Of a stretch of 64,000 nt of DNA, positions 1 through 12,519 are shown one piece after another. Below the pieces are notes generated by a model. It was not told the origin of the DNA and made no database searches. It saw nothing but the letters and a program-made list of their open reading frames with translations. The position numbers and the translations under genes are program-made. Source of the DNA: Caenorhabditis elegans (Eukaryota; Nematoda; Chromadorea; Rhabditida; Rhabditidae); NCBI RefSeq assembly GCF_000002985.6, contig NC_003284.9:11346001-11410000 (forward strand), written 5' to 3'. How positions within the stretch are numbered: the stretch's first letter is position 1; every line of letters begins with the position of its first letter.

Positions 1-455
1 ATTTGAATCATATATATATTTTTTTAACAACGTCAAAAGTCAATAGGAAATCAATGAAAATTTCAATTTGAAAAATGTTTTAATTAATTGCCTTGAGGAT
101 GACCCACAAGTGAATTTATTGTTTAATCAAAGTTAATCAAATTGTTTCTTTGATACACTTTGATTTTGAATTGGATTCATCATGTGGAGAATGTGTAACA
201 AAAATGTTTTCTTGCCCATGACTTAAGTGTTATTCTATTTTTACCACATAGTAACAATGCTCTTTGCATTGTTCACTTTCAAAACCAATTCAAACTTTCA
301 GTTCTCATAATTTAATTCTCAAAAAAAAAAGATTTTTTCTCAAGCTTCGCTGAGCATCTTTGTTACTCTTCCACTCACTCTCTTGAATCAGTTGACCAAT
401 TTTCACTTCTCCCGTTCCTTTTATTTTCCCCTTTTCTATTGTTTATGCTTTCAGA
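1..455. other. Upstream region of the SLC22-like gene
   Basis: AT-rich non-coding DNA with no credible reading frame. The last part (about 410-454) is pyrimidine-rich and ends in a TTTCAG acceptor whose AG is at 453-454, one base before the ATG at 456. In nematodes that layout fits either SL1 trans-splicing or a 5' UTR intron; the sequence alone cannot separate them. Confidence 0.6.
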
Positions 456-3400
456 ATGGCCGAGCAGGTCTCAAGTGATGAGCCTCCAACAGAAGAACAA
501 GAATTAGATAAAGAAACAGAAGTAAAAGATGACTCTTTACCTCACACATTGAATATCGAAAATCATGCTGTTAAACAACCATTCCTTGCTTCAACTCATC
601 TTCCTATTAGGGTAAGAACTTTTTATTTAAAAACAGAAAAATACGATTATAAAAATATTTCCAAGATCAAATTGACATCAGAACTGACTATTACTTTTCA
701 GAGCGAAACCGATCTCATTTCGAACATTTCTGCAAGTTCCATGATGCCCCTCGAAAATCATCCACTTATATATTCAAATCCAGAATTTACGACAGTTCGG
801 TTCTTGACTCCTCAAGCAAGTGTTCAAACGGTAAATGCTGGAGCTGCAAGTGTTGCGCCCAGCGAAGCATCTGTAAATGCGGAAAACTCAAGAAAGCCAT
901 CGTAAGTTGTTGTATTGTAGTTTATACGCTTCTTTGGAGTTTTAAGGAAAGCACGATTACAAAGTGAAATGGAAATTCGAAATCAACATTATCAAAAACA
1001 AAAGCAATACGCTTCGACTAAAGAAACACGGGCAAAGCGATTAACTGATATCGACTTTGAAGGTAAGTAAAAACTCATGGTTCGATTATTTATAGAAGAT
1101 GATTTAGGGATTTTACAACTAATCGGTGGATGCTCTTATTGGCAAATTATAGTTTATCTGATCATATCAGTTCAACAAGTTCCGCACGCAATGTTCAATC
1201 TTTCTGTTGTTTACATGATGTATCAACCCGATCATTGGTGCAAGGTATTTGTATTTATGGTTTCGAAACATTTTTAGAATACTTTGATCTTCATTTCTTG
1301 TTTTTTTTTCAAATTTTAGCACATTCAAATTAGCACACGTCTACAAAAATTCTTATTATCATTTAGACTTCACAACGAAAACTAAAAAAAAATCCTAGTA
1401 TTTATTAGCCATCAACATTTCAGATTCCGTTCTTCAATGAAGAGTCATTTTCCGCAGAGCTTGGTTACACAAACTACACTTGGGATCAAGTTCTCAACTC
1501 AACAATTGCATTCCCTAGAACGTTCAACAAGCAGCGAAATGAACTGCACCACGATCAGTGTCACTACTTTGAACGGGATTATGTACATATCAAATTGTCG
1601 CCGTGGGCGCAGGTCAAAGACATGAATGCGACAGGAAAAATAAATAGATGTAAAGAATGGGAATACGATACATCGGTAATTGAAAACCAGGAAAATCTCT
1701 AAACTGAAAAAGATAACTTCAGGTTATGGATCGAACAATTGTGACAGAGTGGAACCGAGTTTGTGACAACAATTGGAGTCGTGCTCACGTTCATATGAGT
1801 TATTCTCTTGGCTACCTGGTCGGATGTTTTGTTGGAGGATTTATCAGCGATAGGTATTACAATTTTTAAAACCGTTTTAATAAGCAATTTTTTACAAATT
1901 TTAACCGAAACACAACCTTGTTAATAGTTTCATGATATAAAATTTTAAATCTCTACTGGGAATTCGGAACTTATCAAAACTATTGAAAAAATATACATTT
2001 TTAGATATGGTCGTAAAACTGCCATCACCGGATTTGGAATACTTACCATGCTCTTTGGCTTTCTTCTCACATACTCGAAAGAATTCGAAATTTTTCTTGT
2101 TGTTCGATTTCTTCTCGCCGCTACAAATGAAGCAGCTGATCTTGCCGCATATGTTCTCTGCATGGAAGTTACTGGTACCAAATACAGATCTATTGTTGGA
2201 TCATTGATTCAAGCACCTTGGGCATGCGGTTACGCTTTCTTGGCTCTTATAGCATACTTGACCAAATCCTGGACTATGATTCATGTGAGATTTTTCTGAA
2301 CTTTACTTTTGAAACACAACCAATAACTTGTAGCTCATATGCGTACTCCTACATATAATCAGTTTAATGTTACTCTACTTTCTTCCTGAATCTCCACGTT
2401 GGCTAATACTGAATAATAAAACAAAACAAGCTGAAAAAATTATTCGTGAAGCTTGCCACTATAATAAAAGTCGACTCCCCAGTGATTTGGGACTTGTGAG
2501 ACATGCTGAAAAGAAAAAATGGATGAAGCACAATGAGAAACCATCTTATTTCCATTTATTCCGTTCTTCAGAGCTACGTTTTAGAAATGTTGTTTTGTTT
2601 ATTGTTTGGGTAATACAGAAAAACATTTTTCAAAATTCAAGATTTCAATATTCAGATAGCAACTGCTCTGGTCTACTACGGAATGGTTATTGCATTGTCA
2701 GATCAGTCATCACCAGGAAGGTAGGGAGAACTTTATCTGAAAAATTCTATAGAAATCAAAAATTATGTTTTAGGAGGGTTTTCGATGGTAATTTTTTCTT
2801 GAACAATGCAATGGCAGGAGCTATTGAACTTCCAACACTAGTATTCTGTGTATTTTTGCTCAGAATGGGTAGAAAGAGGTGAGTGATTTTTAAAAAAACA
2901 AATGTCCAAATTATGTACAAAAAATTATCGGAGAAATCATTTTATTTATCTTGGAAAATTAAAATCTATAAAACTGCAAAACTAACTCGACAGTTTCCGG
3001 ATACTTTCTAGCGAACTTCTCCACCTTTAAAAAAACATTCAGCGAACAGTGGAGAACGGCGGAGAAGTGCGGAGAAGTGCGCTACTGTGACTGTCAATAT
3101 TTTCTTTTTTGTTTAGATTTCTAAAGAGACCTGATTAAGAATGAGTTTTATTAAGAGAAAGTAAGAGAAAATAATGAAAAATACTTGTAAAACAAGAGTT
3201 TTTTCGAAAGATCTTTGTCAAAAATGACGCGCTCCGTATTTGTTGCGGCAAAATGTTCGGAGATGTACGGAGATGTGCGGAGTTAGGCGGAGAACGGCGA
3301 AGACATGCGCTTGAAAGGCGCCGTTGGTTGCCGAGAATAGCCTGAAAAACTGCTAGAAGATGCAAAACTAACTTTTGAATGCCCCACATTGGTGGAAAAT

Positions 3401-4134
3401 TTTTGACGGACACTTGATTTGTCACTGTGAAACTTTAAAAATACTTCATAAGTTTGAAAGACTTATATTTTATATTTTCAGATCACAGATGCTTGTTCTC
3501 TTCGGGTCCGGTCTATTCCTGTTAACGTCAGTAGTAATGGTATACAGAAAACAATCTACTGTAAGTTATACACACAATCTTTCGTATATACTTGTTATTT
3601 TTTTCAGTTGGCACTCATTTTCATGTTACTCAGCAAAGCTTGTATTCAAGGCTCATTTAATATATTGTACATCTTTACGTCTGAACTCAATCCGACGGTC
3701 GTGAGAAACAGTGCAGTAGGAATATCATCTATGGTCGCTAGAATGGGAGCTGGTGCATCTGGTTATATTGCAATTCTTTCTGACGTCACTATGCCCTTAG
3801 TACCGATGACAATTTTTGCGTGTTTCTCATTATTGGCGGGGTGTTTGGTACTCTTACTGCCGGAAACTCAAGGATTGCCATTGCCAGATACTATTTTGGT
3901 AATTGTTCTTTTTTTCTAAAAAAAAATGCTTCAACTAGTAGTTTGCAGGACTCTGTACAAATGGTCAAACGAAACACCAAGCCATGCGGAACTTTGTCCG
4001 GGACATTTTTAGGAGGCATTGACGACGATGCACAACCGTACGGTGGAAAACTCCCACCCCGAGTTTCTTCAGACGATGAGGAGGAGGAAGAGGAAGAGGA
4101 CTCGGAAGAGTCGATTCCAGAAAAAACTGCGTAA
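456..4134 (+). CDS. SLC22-like major facilitator (organic ion) transporter
   Basis: Plasma-membrane transporter of the major facilitator superfamily, SLC22 (organic cation/anion) type; the substrate cannot be told. Thirteen exons join in frame to 761 codons: 456-611, 702-901, 947-1062, 1096-1244, 1424-1675, 1723-1853, 2005-2284, 2334-2609, 2656-2720, 2774-2878, 3482-3560, 3608-3898, 3949-4134. Family marks: the loop motif DRYGRK near residues 334-339, PESPRWL near 446-452 (typical after TM6 of SLC22) and LPETQGLPLP near 687-696 at the end of the last helix. The long loop after TM1 (about 205-300) has several Cys and N-glycosylation sequons, as SLC22 loops do. Odd points: about 160 hydrophilic residues precede TM1, and the tail is an acidic Asp/Glu run, so it is longer than the usual 500-600 residues. 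AATAAA lies at 4223-4228. It probably corresponds to ZK455.8 in WormBase, from memory. Confidence 0.88.
3000..3320. repeat. Imperfect 9-mer repeats in an intron
   Basis: The 603-nt intron 2879-3481 of the SLC22-like gene holds two clusters of imperfect repeats of a CGGAGAAGTG or CGGAGATGT unit, around 3044-3082 and 3255-3300. A complementary AACTTCTCC copy lies near 3014-3022. The clusters are much more GC-rich than the surrounding intron, which suggests dispersed repeat DNA rather than host intron sequence. Confidence 0.6.
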
Positions 4135-4406
4135 TTTATAGAAAAGAACATGACGTGTCTAATTTGTTGATTTTGTGCAAATGTTTATCGACTTAATGGG
4201 AATATCAGAAATGCAATATATAATAAACGGCTGAATAATGTTTTAATGTTGTATGTTTAATTTTGAATTAATGGAAACATTTATATATTATAGAAAAAGT
4301 GAATTTAATATGAATTTATACAACAATCAAAAATGTATTATTTCAGGAAGGCCCAAACTCTGGTTATCAATGTGCTAAAACTCTATTACGTATTCATAAA
4401 CGTATT

Positions 4407-4876
4407 TACCGTATATTCTCTATTAGTGCGGCATGCCGCACTAATTTCCGGGCCTTTCGTGACTTGCGCACTATTAGAGACTGCCGGGCTACTGGAGACT
4501 GCCGTACTAATTTTCGATAACTAATTTTCATTTTGAGGTAACTACTTTCGAGAGTAGTAAACTCAAAATTCCCTCATAAAACCTCATATGTTATGTGAAA
4601 ATTAATGAAAATTGTGTATTTTGCCCCCCAAAGAAACTGAAATGCAATGATAAAGTGAAAATTTATGAGAAATTATTGAAGAATGAACAAGAATACCATT
4701 GGAGTAATCGAATATTTGATGTGGCTTTCGCAACCAAAAAGAAGGGGTGCCGCACCATTAGAGACAGCCGGACTATTAGAGACTGCCGCCCTAATTTTCG
4801 AAAGGGCAGTAGGGGCGCCGCACTAATAGAGATGCCGCACTATTAGAGATGCCGCACTAATAGAGAATATACGGTA
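4407..4876. mobile_element. MITE-like element with 28-bp terminal inverted repeats
   Basis: The 28 bases at 4407-4434 are the exact reverse complement of 4849-4876, bounding a 470-bp unit. Inside, shorter copies of the same core (GCCGCACTAATAGAGA and variants) recur in both orientations near 4465-4515 and 4750-4860. There is no transposase frame, so it would be a non-autonomous element. The outermost bases are TA at both ends, which may be a TA target duplication, but this is not certain. Confidence 0.75.
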
Positions 4877-5085
4877 CTTTAAAAATACACATAACTATAT
4901 ATGTACTGATCTAACATTAATTGCGGCTAAAAAAACTTATGGAATACTTTAGATTTATGAATTAACAAAAAAACTACAAGTTTGTTAAAATGGTTTTCAG
5001 TCATTACTGTGATTTTTAAGCAGTTTCAAGCATTTAATAATTTCGATTGTATAACAATCGTTTAAAAAAGACAACAGTTATACTC

Positions 5086-5099
5086 GTTATCTAGATAAC
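5086..5099. promoter_or_regulatory. Palindromic double GATA site upstream of pgp-3
   Basis: GTTATCTAGATAAC is a perfect palindrome holding two head-to-head GATA cores, about 1.06 kb upstream of the pgp-3 start. More GATA cores lie at 5159-5164 and 5791-5796. ELT-2-type GATA factors drive intestinal genes in C. elegans, and pgp-3 is reported in the intestine and excretory cell. The role here is inference. Confidence 0.35.
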
Positions 5100-6150
5100 A
5101 GAATCAGCATAAAAGTGCACAAAAAGGTGACCAGATGTATTTAAAATGCCAATAAATCAGATAACAAATAATAATTTATTACATCATTATGGCATTATGG
5201 CAGCATATATGTTAATATACTCTTCTTGAAAACTATTTTAAAATAAATGAGCAGATTGAGCTTTAATTTTATTATAAACGGGTTCAAAAGCTGAAAAAGT
5301 TTAGTCTATCTGCAGCTCGAACGTGAACATTCAGTTGTGTTTGAATTAAAATGATCAGCGCCAATGCTTTTTGATTATTTGATTAAACTGCGATTGCCGT
5401 TAAAATTGTCACATCTTTTAATTATTTGCTCAAAAATTGGAAACATTTTCAAGTCATCATAGAAGCGTCATTTTTTATTTTGTGCTTATCTATACTTTTT
5501 TTCTGATTTCTATATACCTTTCCGTCGTTTCTTGATATATGCGAACCATTTTCATCCTTATCAATTGTATCTTGTAGTAGCTCAAAAAATACTTAAAGAT
5601 GCTCCAATGTCAGCTTCCAAAGTACCACATTGTTCTAGCATACAATTATGTGATCATCACAACTATAAACACTATTGTGTTTGCTTGAACCTAAAGTTTA
5701 AGCATTTTTGATCCAAATTTCCGAAGCACATCGTACAAACTATATGTTGTAGTATGCACCAATAAAACAGTTAGACAATTTTTCATAAACTGATAACATT
5801 GTTTCCTGTTAAAAAGGTGAAATATGGTAACACAACTGCCGTCGCCATCGGCTCAGGTTCTCTTTTTTTTCAGCCTTCTCACAAAATATAAATATGGTAA
5901 TTCGGTAACCCCCAACGAAAACTACAAGCCAGTTCCATAGTTTGTGACATTTCCCTATCTATATAAAACTCATCAGATTCTCACATTGTCACTTTTCAGT
6001 TTTTCCGGTATTGATTTACTTTTTCGAAACCTTATTTGACTCACCATTCCTTTAGTTATAATACTTCATCACGTCATTTTATTTACTGTTTTTGATTAAG
6101 TATAATATTTTTGATATCATTTATGCCCGTTTTCTTTCATTTTGACCATT

Positions 6151-6155
6151 TTCAG
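6151..6155 (+). promoter_or_regulatory. Probable SL1 trans-splice acceptor of pgp-3
   Basis: A TTTTCAG acceptor ends 6 nt before the chosen ATG at 6162, behind a T-rich, in-frame open stretch with no clear first exon. This fits spliced-leader addition, which would remove the upstream in-frame ATG at 6111 and makes 6162 the start. Confidence 0.55.
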
Positions 6156-6161
6156 AATATC

Positions 6162-9100
6162 ATGAAAAAAACGAAGGTAAACCCAGAAGACGATATAACA
6201 CTTGGCAAATTCACTCCAAAACCAAGTCCTCAAGATTCTTATCAGGGAAACTTTTTTGATGTGGTAGGTCGTTTCTATTGCATATTGCAAATGTGGAATA
6301 CGAATTATTTCATTACAGTTTCGAGATGCCGACTACAAAGATTACATATTATTCAGTGGTGGATTAATTTTGAGTGCAGTTAATGGAGCATTGGTGCCAT
6401 TCAACAGTTTAATTTTTGAAGGTTCGTAAGGGTTACCATAAAAATATAAATACACTAGCCGACGCCCCAATGGCGCGCCATTAGTTGACTGAGTTCAAAT
6501 TGGGATTTGTCACCTATACCTCAAAACATACAGAAAAGCGGAACAGACAAAAATGTACTTTTGTATTAAGTGCATATATGTGCATGTACGCGGTATTATA
6601 AAATTTCAAACGGTAAGATTATCATTGGAATCAGTCAAAGTCGGAAACCACTGTTATAAAAAAATATATTTCACTTAAAAATTGAACGAATAACAACAAT
6701 TGAAACAACAATTTTATTAATTTAATAATTAAAATTCGCTGTGAAAACCTGAAAAAAACATCATGGTCATATTTTTTCTAACTCAGGAATTGCGAATGCT
6801 CTTATGGAAGGAGAATCACAGTATCAAAATGGAACAATCAACATGCCTTGGTTCAGCTCGGAGATCAAAATGTTCTGTCTTCGATATTTTTACCTTGGAG
6901 TCGCACTATTCCTTTGTTCTTATTTTGCAGTATGTGAAGTGTTGTCAAAGTTATTCAACAAATTTTTTTTGTTTTCAGAATTCCTGTTTGTATACGTTAT
7001 GCGAACGACGACTACATTGCATTCGAAAGAAATATCTGAAATCTGTGCTTCGTCAAGATGCAAAATGGTTCGACGAGACCACAATTGGGGGCTTGACGCA
7101 AAAAATGAGCAGTGGAATCGAAAAGATCAAAGATGGAATCGGAGACAAAGTTGGAGTTTTGGTCGGTGGAGTTGCTACATTTATCAGTGGAGTTTCAATT
7201 GGTTTCTACATGTGTTGGCAGTTAACTTTAGTTATGATGATCACAGTGCCATTGCAACTTGGTTCGATGTATCTATCAGCGAAGCATCTGAATCGTGCTA
7301 CCAAAAATGAAATGTCCGCTTATTCAAATGCCGGTGGAATGGCAAATGAAGTAATTGCTGGGATTAGGACTGTTATGGCATTTAATGCGCAACCGTTTGA
7401 AATCAATAGGTAATTATTCAATTATTTTTCATAGAAATCAAAGTAGTACTTTTCCAGATATGCACATCAATTAAACGAGGCTAGAAGAATGGGTATTCGT
7501 AAGGCTATTATTCTTGCTATTTGCACTGCTTTTCCATTGATGCTCATGTTCACATGTATGGCAGTTGCATTTTGGTATGGAGCCACGTTAGCCGCTGCGG
7601 GTGCAGTTTCTTCGGGAGCCGTTTTCGCTGTTTTCTGGGCTGTGCTTATTGGAACTAGACGTCTCGGAGAAGCTGCTCCACATCTCGGAGCAATTACCGG
7701 TGCCCGTCTTGCAATTCATGATATTTTCAAGGTCATCGATCACGAGCCGGAAATCAAATGTACATCTAGCGAAGGAAAGATACCCGAGAAAATTCAAGGA
7801 AAGCTGACGTTTGATGGCATCGAGTTCACTTATCCAACTCGCCCAGAGCTGAAAATTCTGAAAGGAGTCTCGTTTGAAGTAAATCCAGGTGAAACTGTTG
7901 CGCTTGTTGGGCATTCTGGATGTGGAAAATCTACAAGCATTGGACTTTTGATGAGATTTTATAATCAGTGTGCTGGAATGGTTCGTTTAAATTCGTAGAT
8001 TATGAAGAACATAAATTTGTTTTTAGATCAAACTTGACGGAATCCCGATTCAAGAATATAATATTCGTTGGCTTCGTAGCACAATTGGAATTGTGCAACA
8101 AGAACCGATTATTTTTGTAGCGACAGTCGCTGAAAACATCCGAATGGGAGATGTTTTAATCACGGATCAAGACATCGAGGAAGCATGTAAAATGGCAAAT
8201 GCTCACGAGTTCATTTGCAAGCTCAGTGATGTTCGTCAACTCATTTCCTTATCATATTCAAGAGTATAATGAATTTCAGAGATATGACACTGTGATTGGT
8301 GCAGGTGCTGTACAACTATCTGGAGGCCAGAAACAGCGTGTAGCTATTGCCAGAGCAATTGTCAGAAAACCACAAATTCTACTTCTTGATGAAGCAACTA
8401 GTGCTCTGGATACTGAAAGTGAGCGTATGGTACAGACTGCATTGGATAAAGCTTCAGAAGGAAGAACTACTTTGTGCATTGCTCATCGATTAAGCACAAT
8501 AAGAAATGCCAGTAAAATTCTTGTATTCGACCAAGGACTTATTGCGGAAAGAGGTAACTTGTATACAATAAATTTATTTCCAATTTGTTTTTATAGGTAC
8601 CCATGATGAACTAATTTCCAAGGATGATGGAATCTACGCCAGTATGGTGAAAGCTCAAGAAATCGAACGAGCAAAGGAAGACACTACATTAGATGGTGTG
8701 TGCTTCTGCAATTTTCCAGCAAATCGACTTCCTCTAGGCTAGTCCCTGAGATAGTTAACATTTCTTTTTTAACAATTATTTTTATTTCACTTGGTTCAAG
8801 ATTTCACAAACGCATCGTATCGTTATTATTTCAGATGAGGAAGACGAGAAAACTCACCGATCTTTCCATCGAGATTCAGTGACATCCGATGAGGAGCGCG
8901 AATTGCAACAGAGTCTGGCAAGAGACTCGACTCGTCTTCGTCAGAGTATGATCAGTACAACAACACAAGTTCCTGAATGGGAAATTGAAAATGCTCGTGA
9001 AGAAATGATTGAGGAAGGAGCTATGGAAGCATCGCTATTTGATATTTTCAAATATGCATCTCCGGTAAGAATTCATGCAATTTTATATAACTAAACTGTT

Positions 9101-11007
9101 GTATTCACTGATTCAGGAGATGAGAAACATCATAATATCTCTTGTGTTTACACTTATTCGTGGGTTCACATGGCCAGCATTCTCAATTGTTTATGGTCAA
9201 CTTTTCAAAATCCTTTCCGCTGGTGGTGATGACGTTTCAATTAAAGCACTTTTGAATTCGCTTTGGTTCATTTTGTTAGCTTTCACCGGAGGAATCAGTA
9301 CCCTGATTTCTGGAAGTCTTCTTGGAAAAGCTGGTGAAACAATGTCTGGTCGGCTTCGGATGGATGTTTTCAGAGTATGTCTTTCCATCTATAACATCAC
9401 TATTTGATTCTTGATTTTTAGAACATAATGCAACAAGATGCCAGCTATTTTGACGATTCTAGACATAATGTCGGAAGCTTGACATCTCGACTAGCTACTG
9501 ATGCTCCAAACGTACAGGCTGCAATTGACCAACGTCTTGCTGAAGTTCTTACTGGAATAGTGTCGCTATTTTGTGGAGTGGGAGTTGCTTTTTACTATGG
9601 ATGGAACATGGCACCCATCGGACTTGCTACTGCGCTGCTTCTTGTTGTTGTACAGAGTTCAGTTGCTCAATACCTGAAGTTCAGAGGACAAAGAGATATG
9701 GATTCCGCAATTGAGGCAAGTAGACTTGTCACTGAATCAATCTCAAACTGGAAGACTGTGCAAGCTCTTACAAAACAAGAATATATGTACGATGCTTTTA
9801 CTGCTGCATCAAAATCACCACACAGAAGAGCAATTGTCCGTGGTCTTTGGCAATCTTTATCATTCGCATTGGCGGGAAGTTTTGTTATGTGGAATTTTGC
9901 AATTGCTTATATGTTTGGTCTTTGGCTAATTTCAAACAATTGGAGTACTCCATATACCGTGTTTCAGTAAGTTAAATTATTCATTTTAAAAAAAGTTACT
10001 ACTTTCTCACATTGAATCAGATGTGAAATGTATCACAATGTAACTCCTCTATTGCAATTTCAGAGTTATCGAAGCGTTGAACATGGCATCAATGAGTGTT
10101 ATGTTAGCTGCATCATATTTCCCTGAATACGTTAGAGCAAGAATCTCTGCAGGAATAATGTTCACAATGATACGTCAAAAATCTGTGATTGATAACCGAG
10201 GTTTGACTGGAGATACTCCAACAATCAAAGGAAACATCAACATGCGTGGAGTTTACTTTGCGTATCCCAACCGTCGTCGTCAACTTGTGTTGGATGGATT
10301 CAACATGTCTGCTAACTTTGGTCAAACGGTTGCACTTGTTGGACCATCTGGCTGTGGAAAGAGTACAACTATTCAATTAATTGAGCGGTACTACGATGCA
10401 CTTTGTGGTTCTGTCAAAATTGATGATAGTGATATTCGTGATCTTTCTGTAAAACATTTGCGTGATAACATTGCTCTTGTCGGGCAAGAACCCACTCTTT
10501 TCAATTTAACTATAAGAGAGAATATCACATATGGATTGGAAAACATAACACAGGATCAGGTTGAAAAAGCTGCGACACTTGCAAACATTCACACATTTGT
10601 GATGGGACTTCCTGACGGTTACGATACGTCTGTAGGAGCATCCGGTGGTCGTCTGTCTGGTGGACAGAAGCAACGTGTTGCTATTGCTAGAGCGATTGTC
10701 AGGTAAGCTTACATTAAGATTGTGAAAAATCGTTGAAACTTCATTTTTTAGAGACCCAAAGATCTTACTTCTCGATGAAGCCACGTCAGCTCTTGACACA
10801 GAAAGTGAAAAAATTGTGCAAGAAGCTCTGGATAAAGCGAGACTTGGAAGAACTTGTGTAGTTATTGCCCATCGTCTTTCGACAATACAAAACGCCGACA
10901 AGATTATTGTTTGTAGAAACGGAAAAGCCATTGAAGAAGGAACCCATCAAACGCTACTTGCTCGACGGGGGCTGTACTATAGATTAGTGGAAAAACAATC
11001 ATCTTAA
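6162..11007 (+). CDS. pgp-3: P-glycoprotein ABCB-type efflux pump PGP-3
   Basis: Full ABC transporter (ABCB/MDR type) that uses ATP to export hydrophobic compounds across the plasma membrane. Thirteen exons give 1268 codons: 6162-6263, 6319-6421, 6787-6929, 6979-7409, 7458-7980, 8027-8230, 8280-8553, 8597-8695, 8835-9064, 9117-9374, 9422-9966, 10064-10702, 10752-11007. Order is TMD1-NBD1-linker-TMD2-NBD2. NBD1 has Walker [10 protein letters not shown] (411-419), signature LSGGQ (515-519) and Walker B ILLLDE (535-540). NBD2 has GPSGCGKST (1064-1072), LSGGQ (1168-1172) and ILLLDE (1188-1193). Both catalytic sites look intact. The linker (about 625-700) is charged and Ser/Arg-rich. The length equals my recollection of C. 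elegans PGP-3, whose loss is reported to raise sensitivity to colchicine and chloroquine. AATAAA lies at 11073-11078. The paralogue pgp-4 follows in tandem. Confidence 0.95.
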
Positions 11008-12519
11008 ATTTCTAAAAAAAATGACTTAGTACGAATTGAATCCGGTGACTTGCATAATTTTATTTAAATGTGAATAAATTTGTTGTCTATCTTTAGTGTT
11101 ATTCTAATGACAACGTCTCCAAGAAAAATAATATCTTCCATGCAGACGGAGTTCAAGAGTTAAGTGAATTCAACTACACTTATCAAATTCACAAACACAT
11201 TTTGATTAATAGAATCAAAAAATGAGATTTAAACGCAGAGTGACGCAAGTAGGGGAGTTTGTAAAAATATATTAACAATGGGTTTTAAAATTTAATATCC
11301 GAATAGAAACTATTCTTCTACTTTTTCAGACAACGTTTCGGCAATTTGCCAAACTTTCCAAAAAATTCAACTTTAGAAAAATTAAAGCATTAATCCATGT
11401 TCAGAACTATTTATTATCTGAAATCAAATACAAATTTCAGATTTCTTCTTTCCTTGGACTAATGTCAAAAGCATAAAGGTGAAAACTCATTAATTGCTAT
11501 TTTCAACTGCAGATTCAACAAATTTGAAACATTTTTGAAAAGTTTTTTGTGATGGTCGTCTTATCTTCGTATAAGTGATTGCAAACATTTACCATAGGCA
11601 CAACTCCACCTTTAACATTATATTTTTAATATATTTTTCAGATTTTGGTTAATTAATTCAACGATGTGTGTTCTTATGTCATAGAAATCCGAAACATGCA
11701 CATCTTTGAATCAATAATTTACAATACCAAACATGTACCAAGTTTCTGGACGCTGCGCGATGTAAACCGGCAAACGCGACCATCTGCTCCGTTTTTGTGC
11801 ATTACACCGGACCATTCCATCTCATTGTTTTGTTCTGTGTCTTTTTATTTGTACCAAGTAAGTCTTTGAGTATTTAAAAATGGGTTTATTAGTTTCTCAA
11901 TTACATACAATTTTTTAGATTTTTCAAAATGTTTCGGTAAAGTAGAACGTATTTATTTTACTAATAAGGCACAGAGGACATAATTTTAGCCGCAAAAGCT
12001 TTTTATGCCAATTCTTTGCAAGAACCATGTTTTTTTTATTTGCTTGTTAGGATGAAAAAATGTGAGCAACAACCATTTTTGTATTTAAAGTAGCACATTT
12101 TATAACGTGTACAATGTTGAAAATTATCTAGTAACTGTATTTCGTTCAACTTTTGATTTTGATTAAGTTCAAATTATTTTGACTTTTTTTGTAATCTTGT
12201 TTACATTTTGTTGTTACTTGCTAAAAACAGAACCATTGTTAAGCAGAGCATATTTAAAATACCGAATTACTATGTTTTCATGCTATTTCAAGCCCATCAT
12301 AAAGATATAGTGTCAGCTGTTTGGTGTGAGTGCTCTTTCATCATATTGCGAGACGATTTTCTATTTAAAAATCTCCTTCTCAGAAATTTGTTTTACGTAC
12401 TGCGTCGCGCGCTTCTCCCAATGCTTTTTTGTCTTTCCTCGCTGTGATTCACTAGGTCCTTTACTCTGCTATGTTTTGCTAACCTGCAGCAATTTTACTT
12501 TTTTTCACATATTGGTAGA
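11008..12519. other. Intergenic region between pgp-3 and pgp-4
   Basis: About 1.5 kb of AT-rich DNA holding the pgp-3 3' UTR and the pgp-4 promoter region. A short C/T- and CG-richer patch lies at about 12325-12445. No supported gene; the small open frames at 11666-11869 and 12208-12523 have no protein-like composition. Confidence 0.6.

Larger units (their letters stand above)
4135..6161. other. Intergenic region upstream of pgp-3
   Basis: About 2 kb with no credible gene. It holds the 3' end of the SLC22-like gene, the inverted-repeat element at 4407-4876, and the pgp-3 promoter region. GATA-type motifs are present: a perfect 14-bp palindrome GTTATCTAGATAAC at 5086-5099, AGATAA at 5159-5164 and TGATAA at 5791-5796. 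Short reading frames at 4333-4524 and 4595-4846 are products of the repeat element. Confidence 0.6.
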
